A DNA stretch of 60,000 bases from Tubulanus polymorphus (lineage: Eukaryota > Nemertea > Palaeonemertea > Tubulaniformes > Tubulanidae): the NCBI RefSeq assembly GCF_964204645.1, contig NC_134031.1, positions 2,713,001-2,773,000 of the forward strand, written 5' to 3'. The translations under genes were made by a program, and so were the position numbers. The notes below the pieces were generated by a model. The model saw only the letters and a program-made list of their open reading frames with translations. It was not told where the DNA came from and searched no databases. Positions 20,093-32,920 of this stretch are shown piece after piece (positions within the stretch are counted from its first letter, which is position 1; each line of letters begins with the position of its first letter).

Positions 20093-21893
20093 TCATTGGC
20101 GAAAGATGTCCGTGTTGTGGTGAATCACACACTGATATAATGAGATAGATGAAGTCTGAAAAGTTTCCCTAAAGCTAACACGCCGAATCAATTGATCATT
20201 TTGCTTTTCGGACTTCATTTTTCTCGTTATTCTCATACTTTAAAATACTTTAAATATTTCAAATATTTCCAATACGGAACTGCATAATTGGCTACCTCTC
20301 TCCGCTCTTCAGTTTTTACTCCCACCTCTCACTTTCTTCCTCGCTCACTTGCTATCCTCCCTTACACTCACCCCCTTCATCCTCCCTACGCCCCCTCCTT
20401 TAACTCTCTAGATTGAAAGATGCTCTCAAACCCACTCGCGTCACTAATTTCGAGCAATGCAACCTCACCGACAAAACCACCCAAGAAACGACGACATCTC
20501 AGGAATTCGACGGCGGCGGCGCGTGCCATGTTTATTTCATGAATGCATTCATTCATGAAGCTAAGGCGAGTTAAAAGGGGAGGCTTCGCTGTTTGCTTTG
20601 ATGTCGACGATGCGTCAAACTACTTTTATCTAATTCGCGAGCGAAACAGCGAATACACAGTTTAAAAGCTATAATATACTTCATATTCGCGAAAGAACGG
20701 ATTTTCGTCGCGCTAACAACTCGAGCCCCGTTTTGTTTCCGATTTAATCCTAATTCCCTCAGGATTTTGACGATCGCAAATTCTAATTTGCTTTCGTTTC
20801 TTTTGACGATGACGAATCTACATCATTAAAAGGTATTCTTCGCTCGTCGACGAGCGCTAGGGATTAAACCTATACACGTACGTACGTTTACGCGATAATT
20901 TTCCCAATTATAGCAATTTCATCCATCATAAAATGTCATCCGGGTGAAGGAGCATAAAAATAATGTATCTGCGTTTGAAAGTTCTCGTGAAGTCATCGTT
21001 ATAACGCGTCATCATTTCACGGAACATCTCTTTTCTAAAAATATATCTTGTATGTGAGATTTTTCTAATGATTTTTAAGATAATATTTTTCTTCCTTACC
21101 TATAATTCAAAACTTTCAATCCCCTAGTTCATATTTGCTTCTGCTCTTTCGTCAGTGGATACCTAGTATTACTTCCGTCTCATTCATAAAACATCTTTGC
21201 CTATATGAGAATAGATAATCTTAATCCAGAATTTCATTCAAGCGTTGATTAGGTGAAAATAAACTGATTAAAAATGAAAATGTAACGCACAAACGTGGAG
21301 CGGGTTTTCAAAACATTTTTCCAAACGGCCGGGTTTGAGATGCACCATCAACTGGAATGCATTTCGAATGCATTTTTGTAATTCACGCCCTTATCGCATT
21401 TGAATCGTCAAACACTTGAAAGAACGGCATCTTTCAAACGCGAATACCGAGCGAATTAAGTCGTTCACGCGAAGATGATCATTCGTTTTTCTAAAATGAT
21501 TTACCAATCTATTTTACTCGGGCAAACATCATAAATGTCAGCGATATTAGAATAATGGGGCGAATCATTGGACCTAGTGATTTCAAGTCGAAGAGATAAA
21601 AATGTAATTGCGCTTGACGATATTACAAAATCCATTAGTGCTCGTTCTTGGATTACAGCACCGTCGACGAATTCAATCTCTCATCGATGTCGACGAGTCG
21701 CTGTATTGCAGTCAAACAAATTATACGAGATCAATTTCATTAAAAACGACCGAAAGAAACCGTCCATTTACTTCGTCGCTCTCCCACGGTTTAACGACCA
21801 TTTTAAATCCTTCGTCTAAGAAGAACCTATTGCGGCTTGTATGGTACAGCGTAAAGCTCGAGGGTATGAGAAGAGTCGCTGCATAATCTTGTT
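20093..21893. other. Gene-poor stretch with a pyrimidine tract
   Basis: No gene recognised. 20291-20408 is about 118 nt of strongly C/T-rich plus strand (listed separately). Near 20537 a nested palindrome occurs (ttcatgaatgcattcattc). Confidence 0.45.
20291..20408. repeat. Polypyrimidine tract
   Basis: About 118 nt with few purines on the plus strand (runs such as ctcccttacactcaccccc). It could form triplex DNA or be a diverged CT-rich simple repeat. No acceptor-type exon is seen downstream. Confidence 0.6.
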
Positions 21894-22005
21894 ACTATCT
21901 TAAAATTGGGATTGACCCGTTTATTTACTTCTATTAGTAGATTCAATTGATTCGTTTTGTTTTGTTTCCCCTTACAAACCCCCACACCTACTGGGAGCGA
22001 AACAG
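21894..22005 (+). repeat. Dispersed repeat R1, free copy
   Basis: Aligns end to end with the R1 copies in the receptor units (gggattgaccc, then tgattcgttttg, then cttacaaaccc and gggagcgaaacag). It shows the element exists outside the GPCR array. Confidence 0.65.
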
Positions 22006-24736
22006 TCTAGAACTAGTCTAGAAGCAACTATTTTTTGGTTAATCGGTCCAGATTTTTATGAGGTCGTTAGTTCTCTGTATAATTTCCGGTCGCGAATCAT
22101 CTACAGGGAGGAATAGAAGTGATATCGAATTATTTTTTAATGCTATCACCCTGGGATTCACGGGGGTGTGCGGGAATGTCTTATTCAAAGAAACACTGGC
22201 GCGTAAAATAGACACCGCTGACAATCCCCACTGGCGTCTGAGCTTAACTGGTAGACATGAATTCAGATAGATTATAGCTGCGTGACCAGTCTATCAATTG
22301 ACGATTTTAGGAAATTTTATTTTTTTGCAATAAAGAGCAGGATGCAGATTTTAGGTTGATACGTCATTAAAGCTTATAGCTCGTAGTTTTCTATCGATTA
22401 TTCAGGGAAAGCGTTTAATAAATCTAATAATTGTGACTTCCGTTTTTTAATGTAGTCTATAGCCTAAAGATAGAACTAAAACATCCTTAAACTGACCTCC
22501 GGCAATCGGATAACTACACAAGCTCATTTCGAGCTATTTTGCTTGGATTTATAAAACCGATGGATCTAAAATGTTTTCATATATTTACATGTAATGTCAA
22601 TCTCTTTAGCTGGCTACTATTAAACTGCGATGACATTTTGAAACTAGCCTCCTAAATAGACAGGGATGGTCCTAATGGAAAATCCAAATATGAAGTACCT
22701 GTTTTACTGACTAAACTTCGAGTATCAGCAACGAGGTCCGCGAAGGAATTGTTCGCTGATAGAATTTGTCAAGCTTTTATACCAGCAAAAACATCTACAA
22801 TTCGACCTCATATTCAAATGACACCAATCTTTCACAACCATCTAACTTTCAGCTTTAATTTAATTAAGAAAACTTTCACTGCTTTTGTGAAGATGGAGAA
22901 GATTAAGTTCGCTTCTTCACATCGGCTTCGTGTTGAATCAATTCATAAGAAAAGATGGCTGAAAAAGCGTCTTGGGAAATGAATTCTGTGGAATTCTTCA
23001 TTTTACTCGGTTCATTCTCTTTCCCTGGTGTAACTTTGTATGTTTAATTAAGGTTCACGTGTCATAAAAAGAACGACTCAAGTGTTAACAAGTTTTCGCT
23101 CGTTAGCGGAGATGATTCTGTTTCATTCAACGCAACGCAATGTCTGGAATATGATACGTACGCGGTCCGGGAAAAAATAGGGGAGTCGTCTGTCAGGTCT
23201 CTTATAGATGCTTGAATCCATAAAAGACAAGAAAATCACTCGTTACGATGAACTGTGTCTTCGCAATACGAAATAGTTTCATTAGTGATAGTAACTCGAT
23301 CGTCCTTGACGCTTTTTCAGTGCTACACATTTCCCTCAACCTTCAATAAATGCGAGCACTCGCGCCGTGAGCGGCTTCGACTGCGAAATACCTCACTAAT
23401 TTCAAAGAATGAAGGTTTCACGCAATTTTACGACGATGGTTCGCGGCACCACTTCAAAATCCGCCAAGAGGTTCAAGGTGCTTTGAATTTATTCCGATTT
23501 GACGATTGACTTGAAGGAAATACCGCTATTTCTGACTAAGACTCAAACCTAGATTTATCGTGTGTGTGTAGATCAAGTGAAAGAAAAATTGAAAGTGCAT
23601 CAAGACATAGCAGCTTAATAGATCATACTGAAATCAAGATGGCGGTATGAAGGTAAATCGTTTAAATACCATTCAAACGCCTCAATTGACAATTCATCGA
23701 ACTGACCTACTTGATTTCATCGACTCTTCGAAAAGCCCTTGAACAGGTCAAATAGGTGATACGTAAACGCTATAGAAGGAACCAAGAGGCAAACATCTTA
23801 CCTGGATTGGTCTATTAGAATTACATTGATAGATCGGGTCTTGTGCTCATTTTAGCGAAATGACAAAAGAAAAGTGGATGAAACTCATATCAGCTTAACT
23901 ATTGAATTACATATATTCTTAACTGCAACATTGAAAAACCTGCAATATCGCACTAACATACGGAAAGCTCGATTCATCAAGTTAATCTCTAGACCAAAAA
24001 TAGATTCAGATAATTAGATCGTGATTAGATTTTTTTTAGAGTCGAGAAAATTGATCGTATCATCCTATTGAAACTGTGTCACGCATGGCGTATTGTCTTC
24101 AATTGATTGTACGGTAAGCGTCGAGTCGATCGTGGATTCTATATTCATACAAATACCCAACAGACATGAAGATGAAATAACTGTTGTAAAAGGCTTAAAA
24201 TCCTGTACCCGATGACCGCATTTACTACTGATAATCTTACTATAATGCACAGAAAGTCAGATTATCCTTCTCGAATCTGCTTTAATGATGTAAACTAACG
24301 ACGAATTGTTCAATTTTCAAGTTGCACTTGACGAACCGATACGAATCTTCGCGTAGAATATTTGAGTTGACACCATAGAAAATGTTTTTAAGCATTGCTT
24401 ACTAGTTTCTTATTCATTCAAGGGGTAATGTGTTAGTCTGTGTGCACAACGTCATCGATATTGGCGTTTCATAATAACAATCATGAATATAGGCGTTTTT
24501 TCAAATGAAATAAATTGGCTTCTATTTTTCTTATGTAATGGATTTTCATTTCTTTTTAATCGTTGAAATCCTAATGGCAATGAGGAGCTGCGTGAGTGGA
24601 TGTGCACTACGTCATCGATATTGGGGCTAAGTCTAGTTGCCGTTTAATTCAGTTGTTGATACATTCAAATTAAAAATAACTCAATATTATATCATTCACA
24701 TTCATCGTCGACAATATTAAGCAGTTATCTTTAGAG
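22006..24736. other. Gene-poor stretch
   Basis: No gene recognised. Frames at 22039-22270 overlap on both strands and 22749-22982 and 23255-23509 show no motif. A 15-mer acgtcatcgatattgg-type block repeats directly at about 24451 and 24612. Confidence 0.45.
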
Positions 24737-25030
24737 GTGTCAAAAAACTCTCTAGAACCGCTTGGCAAGGTTTCCGTATCGATGCAAGTTATAGGAGATT
24801 TAGAAATGCTAGGTCCGAATCAACTCCATCTCATTTTCTACAGCATATTCAATCAACTGGTATCGATCAATATTTGGGGAAAATCGAGTAAAAATCCCTC
24901 ATCGATTCCTCTGACGTATCTACAAACGTGTGGGGAAAATTGCCGCAGGAAATTAATTAATAAAGCTAATGAGTTGATTATGTATCTTCTTTTCTATCAA
25001 TTTGTCCGATGGGGGAACCTTGAATTGTAA
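24737..25030 (+). CDS. Unidentified open frame, possible exon
   Basis: The composition of residues 1-55 looks coding-like (for example LGKVSVSMQVIGDLEML and QLHLIFYSIFNQLVSI), then drifts. There is no ATG at the left end; the first in-frame ATG is at 24782. No family recognised. It might be an exon of an unseen gene. Confidence 0.15.
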   Translation: MSKNSLEPLGKVSVSMQVIGDLEMLGPNQLHLIFYSIFNQLVSINIWGKSSKNPSSIPLTYLQTCGENCRRKLINKANELIMYLLFYQFVRWGNLEL

Positions 25031-27444
25031 CCGGCACTCGATTAATACGCATGACGTCACAGCTATAGCGCACGTATACATGCGCGCGCGGCGAAACTGA
25101 TAGAAAATATTCCGAATCGAAAAATATCTGCATAAATAAATAAATCTATCTCGGGAATGTAGGCGGAAATCGCGTTTTACCGGTGGGTTTAATGTACTCT
25201 TGCTGCTGCGATCAAATGAGAGGAAGAAAAAAGTCATTTCTCTTCCACACACAACGCCTATCCGGTACGGTAATACGCGTGTTATAAATTCTATTTGGCT
25301 TTGAAGGTTGTTACACGGCCTAATACGGTGTGTAATTAGACGACATGGATCCTACACCGGCAGTCGACTCATCGGGGGGTTCCGGTGTCCGCGCGTTGCT
25401 CAACAGCGTAACGCCGCGGTTGAGCGTATAGAGAAAATCCCTGAGGTTTTTTCGACTGACAGTACGCGTGATGATAACCCGCTAACGGCGCAACCTATCA
25501 AATACGTTGTTCTTCGCAATGACCTTTTTTTCTAAGATCAATGCCATCTTGAGACTAGACATCTATCTTTTGTCTAATGTCGTTGAAATTAGAATTCTAC
25601 TAAGCAATAGTCGTGTCGTAACCAGTGTTTGCGGATTCATATTAGCCGCGATGAAACTCCGCAATTCTTTAATTCAATTTTGTACCGGTTTGCAACATGT
25701 TTGTTGTACTTGTAAATGTCAATGCGTAGTGTAAGCCTTATCATAAGCTGGCTTGTTTATCGAGATGACACGTAAATTAAGATATGCAAATTACCCAAAT
25801 TACTCGATTACCGCTTCTCGGCGTTCATCTCATCATGCACGCAAGTCAAGCGTTCATGTCAGGTCCATAATCCTTGTAAAAAACAAGTATGTCTATAGTT
25901 ATTTCAGCTCGAATCAATTTCGTCGAACAGGTGCGCAAATAGAGAACTGTATTCTGCCGAAGTTTTCGATACGAATTGTGATCTAGCTTCAGGGTGCATT
26001 TCACCGAGTTGACCGAGTATCGAACGAGTTTAATGAGCAGGGAAATGCCTCGAAAATGTTTTCAAATTCACCAGCTTGAGGGCTATGGCCGGAACCAAGT
26101 TGCTGATCGGCAAGGAATGCATTTTTATTTCTAGGTAGTCTGAGTGACTTCAGTTCATTTAAGTCGTCAGGCAGACATGTCACGTGGTTTATCCGCTGAT
26201 AGCGGGCTATCAATCCATCGAGTGGACAATGTCGGTATCTATACTCTGCTGACCACTTCATCCGTATTTCCGTATTTTCGTTGCTAAAAGGTTAAGAATA
26301 AAATAACGACAAAAGAAGTGCGATCAGTGTCACTTTTTGTAACGATGCCGCTATAAGAAAAGGGCTCCTTTCGGGATTGAGAGTGTCCGAAATGCTTGAC
26401 AACTAAATAACAGTCGAGAACACTTGTAGGTTACCGAATAAGCTCCTCCAGTGCAAGATATGCATGGCTTAATCTCAGCCACGAGAGCACTGTCTGAATA
26501 CCTCTTAACGATGGTTAATCATCTTCTTATTATACCCAGATTCCGGGAATGGCGGATGCGATCGAGCCATTAGTACGCAGGACCTCCGTTAGTGCTGATA
26601 CCAGCGTTACGACCTGTTAGAACTATTATAGATTTAGGCTGATGATGATATAACGGGGAAAATAATTTCGAAAATAGTTTTCTGCGCTGATTCATTATTT
26701 AGTGAAAAAAAAAATCCATTTAGTTGAAGCCAAAGCAAATAGAGTTGAGTAGTTTTGGGATGACTCCATCGGAAAATGACGGTGTATCATAAATTGGCAT
26801 GTACAGTCGCTATTTGTTTTGTGAAAGCGTCTGTTTGCTGGCGAATTCACTCACTAAAACCATATCATAAGTTCGGTTAAAAAACGTTCGTGACCATTAG
26901 TACTTTCACAAAATTTGACGATATTAGACGCTTCTTTTGTCGCCTCGGTCTCTTGGCAAAGTTAGTGTTGCGCGAGAACGTTATTTTTGGAATTAGCATT
27001 ATGACCGCCATGCCATGCAACATCAAGGATTATTCTTAAAGCGATAGAAAAACTTTTTGCCAACCGTTGATGCATTGAGAAAATACATATTTCACGTGAT
27101 AATCCAGTTTGCAAAGTCATACATCATACATCAAATCTTCGCCCACGGGATTTTAGGAAATAATATGCGCGTAAGGAAAGAAAACGTCTGCCATCTTCTA
27201 CTAGATAATTCAACACGAAAAGCGAACGACGGCGCTTCGAATAACGAAGTCAAAGCGAACTAGATTGAATTTGCATAACATCCTAACGGAGGTCTTTAAT
27301 CTCGAAGCCCTGGCGTTATAGTTCGGTGTATTCAGGTCCCGGTCTTATCCACTGCCCCGCGGAAATCAACGAATGAAATGGCAACCGCGCAGAAGAAAAC
27401 CTGTAAATCCGTATAACGTCTTGTTTCTTTACTCTCGTAATACT
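25031..27444. other. Gene-poor stretch
   Basis: No gene recognised. A consensus CRE lies at 25052-25059. Short frames (25308-25535, 26001-26261 and others) carry no motif. Confidence 0.45.
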
Positions 27445-27655
27445 ATCTTAGAATATATCATAAATAACGAGACGAGTTGTACTATTTAAGTTAAGTATTT
27501 ATTTGGCTTTTGCTATTTATGTGTAGTGAATAGTAACCCATTCACCTGATGAAGCTGCTGTGCGTCAAATAAATATAGTTAACCTATAAAGTACAACTCG
27601 TCTCGGTATCTATTCTACACTCGGTTAACACCTCTCCTAATCTTAGAATATATCA
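27445..27655. mobile_element. Hairpin retroelement-like insertion H2 with 16-bp target-site duplication
   Basis: An insert of 179 bp (27461-27639) lies between exact direct repeats atcttagaatatatca (27445-27460 and 27640-27655). Inverted arms of about 38-40 bp (27468-27507 and about 27566-27605; shared core cgagacgagttgtact) enclose a loop with cctgatgaagctgctg. CTGATGA is the hammerhead core heptad, but the GAAA that should follow stem II is absent (tgcgtcaaat instead). A 3' extension of about 34 nt lies outside the right arm, as in H1. It fits a short non-autonomous retroposed element of Penelope-like or retrozyme type; the assignment is inference, while the duplication and arms are plainly seen. 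Confidence 0.7.
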
Positions 27656-29588
27656 GTAATCGAAGACACTTACATCGACGGTAAGTCGTACGCGATATAC
27701 GACATACGGACAATCGACATTAGGCTCGGAAGAAGCTAGTTCCGTTGCTGCCGTCCCTCTGCCAGCATTCAGCGGATGTCAACGGGATTTGTGAACGTGA
27801 CGTGGCCGTAATCCGTGACTGAATGGAATCCGTTGGAAGTTTCCGATTAATCGGTTATGTTCAGCGACCTGTAGTAATTGATGACCAATGATGGACGATA
27901 CTCGTCTAGAAATCGACTGAGAACCATTCATATAGAAACTTCATGAAGGCGCCTCGAATAAGAACAGCCGTATTATATACAAACGCGTGATGAATATGGA
28001 AATGTAAAGAAAGTGATGGTTATTTTACTCGTTCTCATCTCGCATTGTTATTTCGCTTAGAATTCGGCTCGAGAGTTAAAACATCTTGGAAAAATTTTAT
28101 TTTTTTCTTGACTATGTCACCACAGTTATCATAACCGTAACTAAATAAGGACGCTAAATGTTGCATTGAATGGGGATTTTCGAAGGGATTTAGCTGCAGT
28201 GCATTTGTACATGAATGAAGCGGCATGTTGAGGGTATTATCAACATCTTCAAAAGGATTCATTCAGCTCATCCATCCCATGTTCCATACACCGCCCTACG
28301 ATGTGAATTGTCCATTTCACGATGAAATGAAAGGTTAGAAGTTGACGACGTAATTTTTTCAAATGTAAGGTACGTCGAGATGTCGGCCACGACGATGCTG
28401 ATTAAATGTACGAAACTTCACTTTCAACCGTCTTCCATGCGCGGCATATAAATAGAGATCGCTGCGTCTAATTTTCTCTCGTGAACGATTTACTTCTTAT
28501 CATTCTCCGCGATGATAAGATGACGAGCGATACGCCAGATATTTGTCGTTTCTGGTCGGATTCCACGCACTCGGCGCTGAATTACAATAGACTATCGAAT
28601 TGATGATGAAAGCCGGCTATATTTTTCGTTCGGAAATTGTATCGACCCGAAAACGACTCGCCGCATCACGTATAGGTATCACACAGCACTCGGTGATCAA
28701 TCGTTTTTTTTTGCCCGTTGCTGAGATAAAGCAGACCTTCACACGGCGGAATGGATACCCGCAAACCGACGGTATTCGCTAAATCATGGCATTCACGGTC
28801 CCTGTGGTTCTGTTCTCAGATTTCTGATAAGAAAAAAGGACGCGTGTAGCCTAATAATACATTCGCTTTGAGAATTCCTATCGGTATCGTCTGCCCCGAA
28901 CAATCGAATGATATGAAAGCCCAATAAGTGATTCGCCGATCTTTAGAAATCGTACATTTTTAACATTAACCTTTCACTGCGCATTTGTAGCCTTTTTTAT
29001 TGACCACACGTCACTCTGAAGCCATCCATGTGCTTGCTTATCGCTTCGTCTATATTTTATTGCTGTTGTATTTTTACAGGTAACAATAACGGTGACTTTT
29101 CAGGCTTCCTATGCATTCATATCTATTCATTCATTCTGTCATATTCCTGTAATGCTGAAACGGGCTAGAAAATAATTCAGAAAATCCCGTTAGAATGAAA
29201 AAAAACATATATGTGCCCAAAAATGAGAGAAAGTTTCGCTCGGTCTTGTAATAAAATGCGAGGACGAAACTCCGTAAAGTCAGTGAGGTTTGAGCTCGTG
29301 TTCGTATATGACAAATGAGAGTCGATACACCGCGTGTCATTTCTCTATCGAGATAAACGATTGAACAGTTGAGTTATTGGACCGTATTGACAGCCAGTAC
29401 CATCCCCTGTGACCCAGGCAATCTAAGCCAAGTGCGAAGGATTCAGCGCCAATTGATGCATTAAACAGCTCTAGTAAAGCCAATGACATGCTCGTTATAA
29501 ACGCCGCCTAACGTACGCCATTTTTTCGTCTGTCCGCTTTGAATGAGAAGTCTGTAAAAATAGCGCAGTTTCTAATGAACGATGATAT
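27656..29588. other. Gene-poor stretch
   Basis: No gene recognised. Minus-strand frames at 28035-28262 and 29131-29340 have no family features. Confidence 0.45.
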
Positions 29589-29665
29589 CGTAACGGGCAA
29601 AAATCAAATGAAATCTAACAATCAAATAGATAACAAGATAACAGGGTCAATCCCTATATCAAGAT
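29589..29665 (-). repeat. Dispersed repeat R1, partial copy
   Basis: The reverse complement matches the left two thirds of R1 (tagggattgacc, then agatttcatttgatttttg). The cctgccgggaacg end is missing. Confidence 0.55.
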
Positions 29666-29990
29666 TTCAATATTTAAAAAAGTAGAAACCTTCCGACCTA
29701 AAACTATACACTGAACATGACTAACCGACGTGTCAATGGAAATACGATATTCGACGCCTGATACAACACGGTCGCTGTGGTGACATTTCCAATTAATTAC
29801 CGACGATTCGTCGAAACGTCTGATAATTAGTGTTTATCTTATCCGACAGTAGCGCGAAGTTTGCGATGTCGTCGTTACGTTAGGTGTCAGTCATTGTAAC
29901 GAACGAGCATTTGATTGAAAACGATTTGGAATCGTCGGTAAAACCTCACGATCAATAAGAGGTCGTATTTAAACCTCAACAAACACGCTA

Positions 29991-30317
29991 ATGGCAATGT
30001 TAGTTCAGCTAAGTCCATCACTAAAACAATACGCTAGGACTTATCAGGTTGGAGCCGATCAAATTGACTACCGTATTCTGGTCGATTATAGCTGGATATC
30101 GACATTCAACTTGGGATTTCATCTGAGAGGATGCAAATTTCAACCTGGAAAAGCGATAGCATACGTCAACACACGGTCAATGTCGCCTAAAAAACTGTTA
30201 TCAATAGAATTCCCGGAATGCGACAATATCGTTTGGGAGAGCGACATCTGTGCCTCATGTTTGACCAAAGACGTAATCGGAATCTTTCCCTGTTACGTGG
30301 ACAAAAACGGAAATTGA
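29991..30317 (+). CDS. Coding-like 108-residue protein, unidentified
   Basis: An ATG-initiated single open frame with strikingly coding-like composition from residue about 20 to the stop. Five Cys (C48, C77, C87, C90, C100) are spread over the C-terminal 60 residues, including the pair CASC. Segments such as DIVWESD-like acidic runs and IGIFPCYVDKNGN give it a folded-domain look, but I recognise no family. There is no signal peptide or TM segment. A TATTTAAA lies about 23-30 nt before the ATG. It may be a small intronless gene, a terminal exon, or a retrocopy fragment. Confidence 0.35.
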   Translation: MAMLVQLSPSLKQYARTYQVGADQIDYRILVDYSWISTFNLGFHLRGCKFQPGKAIAYVNTRSMSPKKLLSIEFPECDNIVWESDICASCLTKDVIGIFPCYVDKNGN

Positions 30318-31136
30318 CTTCTTTTGTTTCCTTGTAGCAATGTAAAAAACCAGGGTGAAGGTTTTCGATGTTATAGGCAAAACAACGCGGTTCGGAGATC
30401 AGCTGCGTCTGGATTTCGAGAATAACACATTACACGAATCCAGGGTTTTTTCGTCAAGAAATGTATGATATACAAGACAGGAGACAATGACAGTTACGTA
30501 ACAGTTCGTTCGATGTTAACCGGCGTTTTATGTACCGTGTCAAGATCAGCCGAACGATGTTCATTGCGTCATAAAAAAAACATCAAACGAGCTTCGATTA
30601 CTGACCGCTAAAGAGGAAAAAGTGACAATCGGCGAAGGTCATAGCGGATGAAATGAATCGGTTTTTCCTTCAATAGTTTAGACGTGATGTGTAAAAATTG
30701 ATCCAATCAATTTCCAACCGCAATTAGCCAAAGCTCGCTAGCGTTTGATCCTTCGATATTTTTCGACCCGGCTCAAAGATCATACATATTAACGCATCGC
30801 GTAGGTCTCATAAATCACCAGCAATTCAGCGTTGCTCTGGTGTTAGATGGCTTCAGTCGTTGACGTTGACGAGGCAATTTTGGACAATTTTCGCGCAGTG
30901 CGGATGTGTGTACTGAGGTTTATTATTGATGAATGGATGATGACGAACTTCATTTGACTTGTAAACGATGCAGGAGTCAATCACGAAACGCGTCTCATGT
31001 TTCATCAAAGAAAAGCTCAATCAATCGCGCCCGGTATTATTTAAAGCGATTCAAATTCACTTTTCAAATGTAGTCTTGAAATTGCTGGATCAGTAAAGTC
31101 CTGGTTACGCATTGTAGTGCTCGCTTCACCGGACAT
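30318..31136. other. Intergenic stretch
   Basis: Nothing recognisable is seen here. Confidence 0.4.
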
Positions 31137-31252
31137 GAGGCCAGTTTCACAGTTATCGTCTTAGATCATTAGTCCAAAAGTCAATCTAACTAGGTCGGTC
31201 TAATGATTTAAGGCCACACTTTTGAACTTAATTCTTGCAACTGGGCCCTGGC
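31137..31252. mobile_element. MITE-like family A, copy 1
   Basis: The ends are imperfect inverted repeats: gccagtttcacagt on the left and a block ending caactgggccc on the right. The interior carries tcttagatcatt and aatgatttaaggcc-type inverted runs. The best preserved relative is at 41861-41990. Confidence 0.55.
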
Positions 31253-32589
31253 GTGGCTGGTTCGTAGGCCAAACTATTGTATACTCGCTTATCCGTGTCT
31301 AGGGATTCGATAGCGATTACACTTAACTCCAATTAGTGTAAAATCTAACGTAATCGAAGAATAGTGTCATTCTCTTTAACGACATAATTGTAAATAAACA
31401 AATTACGAGAACAGATCTTACGAGAAATCGTTCGCGTTAAGAAAATCTGTAATGCGAAAAGAATTCACGGAAGACTGCCTTCGTTCTAGGTCTTGATGAC
31501 ATTTCATGAGTCATTTGTTACAGTGTCTGCGCAAAAACTATAACGAAAAAAAAGCTCTATACACGAATTGCAAATGGCGACTTATCCCTTTACCGCAGCT
31601 GCCCGGATTTTAGGCGGCATTAGTTCCTCTTGACACGGCAAAGAATCCGAGCGTGCGAATTGATGAGAAATGATAGACCCATATACCTATATGAATGAAA
31701 GGTTTCTTCCATCTAGCCGACAGAGCAATAATCAAAAACTGGCTGGTGGAAAGATAAAAGGACATCACACTGGCAAACATTATCCCGGCGAAATATCGGG
31801 TGATTGGGCAATCTGGTGGAGCGATCAGAAAGCTTGATTAGAGCCGGAAACCTTTAGCTACAGCCACCGGCAAACTAAGGTTTCTGTTAACGCGTTACAA
31901 ACGATCATTTTGCCTCGTAATCAGTTCTCGTGCATGCCGGTGTTGTCGCAGCCGCCAGACAAAAGTCGATCTAATTACGAGGCTATTTCTTTTGTTATGT
32001 CTGCTTGTAGCCCAGGTAAAAAGTGAGACAACGCGGTTATGATAAACGCGATGATTTTCTATTTTGCTGCTGACGTTGCGGAGATCGTATCGCGTATACG
32101 GCGTTTCGTACGTACGTAGTTATTATTTTACGGGAAATTGTGAATATAATTAAGTTTCGCGATCGAATATTTGCGACCCCGGGCTGAAATTTCCCCCGCG
32201 AATCAGTAACATCGTTTGACTTAATGAAATCAGTTAGTTGGAATCGGTTTCAAATTTGAAATGGCAAAACGCGTTGATTGAACCAGTGCCTATCTTTCCA
32301 TTCGTTAATCACGATGGCCCCAGTTACAGCCGACGGTATGGGTCGTTTCACATGCATACAGTCCGTATATAGAAAACGTCATCCTCGCATGGCAGGGTTT
32401 AGTTGCCTCCCATTGGACCTCACGCAAATACAAACCCTGGCCGCAGTGTCTTCATTTTCCTCTATTCGAGGCATGGAAGGGTGAGAGAACGTACAGGCAA
32501 CCGATGTTCTGTATTTTTTCCAGGATGATTTACGTAGTTAGAACTAAAAGAAAAGAAAGCTTAAGTCTGATTATTTTACAGCCTGATTA
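31253..32589. other. Intergenic stretch
   Basis: No gene recognised. The frame at 32278-32484 shows no motif. Confidence 0.4.
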
Positions 32590-32920
32590 TGTAAGACAGC
32601 CTGGGATTCGAACCCAAACACATATATATGCGCGATACCATTAGACTGGTTGCCTGCCCAATTTTGCACCACCTGCATGGGTTCGCAGTCAAGGCCCAAT
32701 TCGGTTTTCGTATTTTGTCGACTAGTGGTCGGAACTAATAACCGAACGCGCTTTATTTTCGAACTATTTTCGGAATATAGTTCTGACTAACGGACATTCG
32801 GTTTCGTTTAGTTCGACTATAGTCGGCTACCTAAGGTGGCAAAGGGTAGAGACCGGCAACCAGTCTATATAATACCAGATTATCATGTACAAGGATTCGA
32901 ACCCGGACAAGGACAAGTCG
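32590..32920. mobile_element. tRNA-like composite repeat with nested family B element
   Basis: Two segments each carry a Pol III B-box on the minus strand (ggattcgaaccc at about 32613 and 32893) and inverted copies of agactggttgcc (32643) and ggcaaccagtct (32855). Between them, 32700-32827 is a family B element. The left segment reads on the minus strand like a tRNA-derived SINE head with a weak acceptor stem. It is probably a tRNA-derived repeat interrupted by, or fused with, a MITE. Confidence 0.45.
32700..32827 (+). mobile_element. MITE-like family B, short full copy
   Basis: Terminal blocks ttcggttttcgta with gtcgactagtggtcgg on one side and ttcggtttcg with gttcgactatagtcgg on the other are imperfect inverted repeats. 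The internal part (ctattttcggaatatagttct) matches the copy at 39246-39457 in reverse. Confidence 0.6.
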
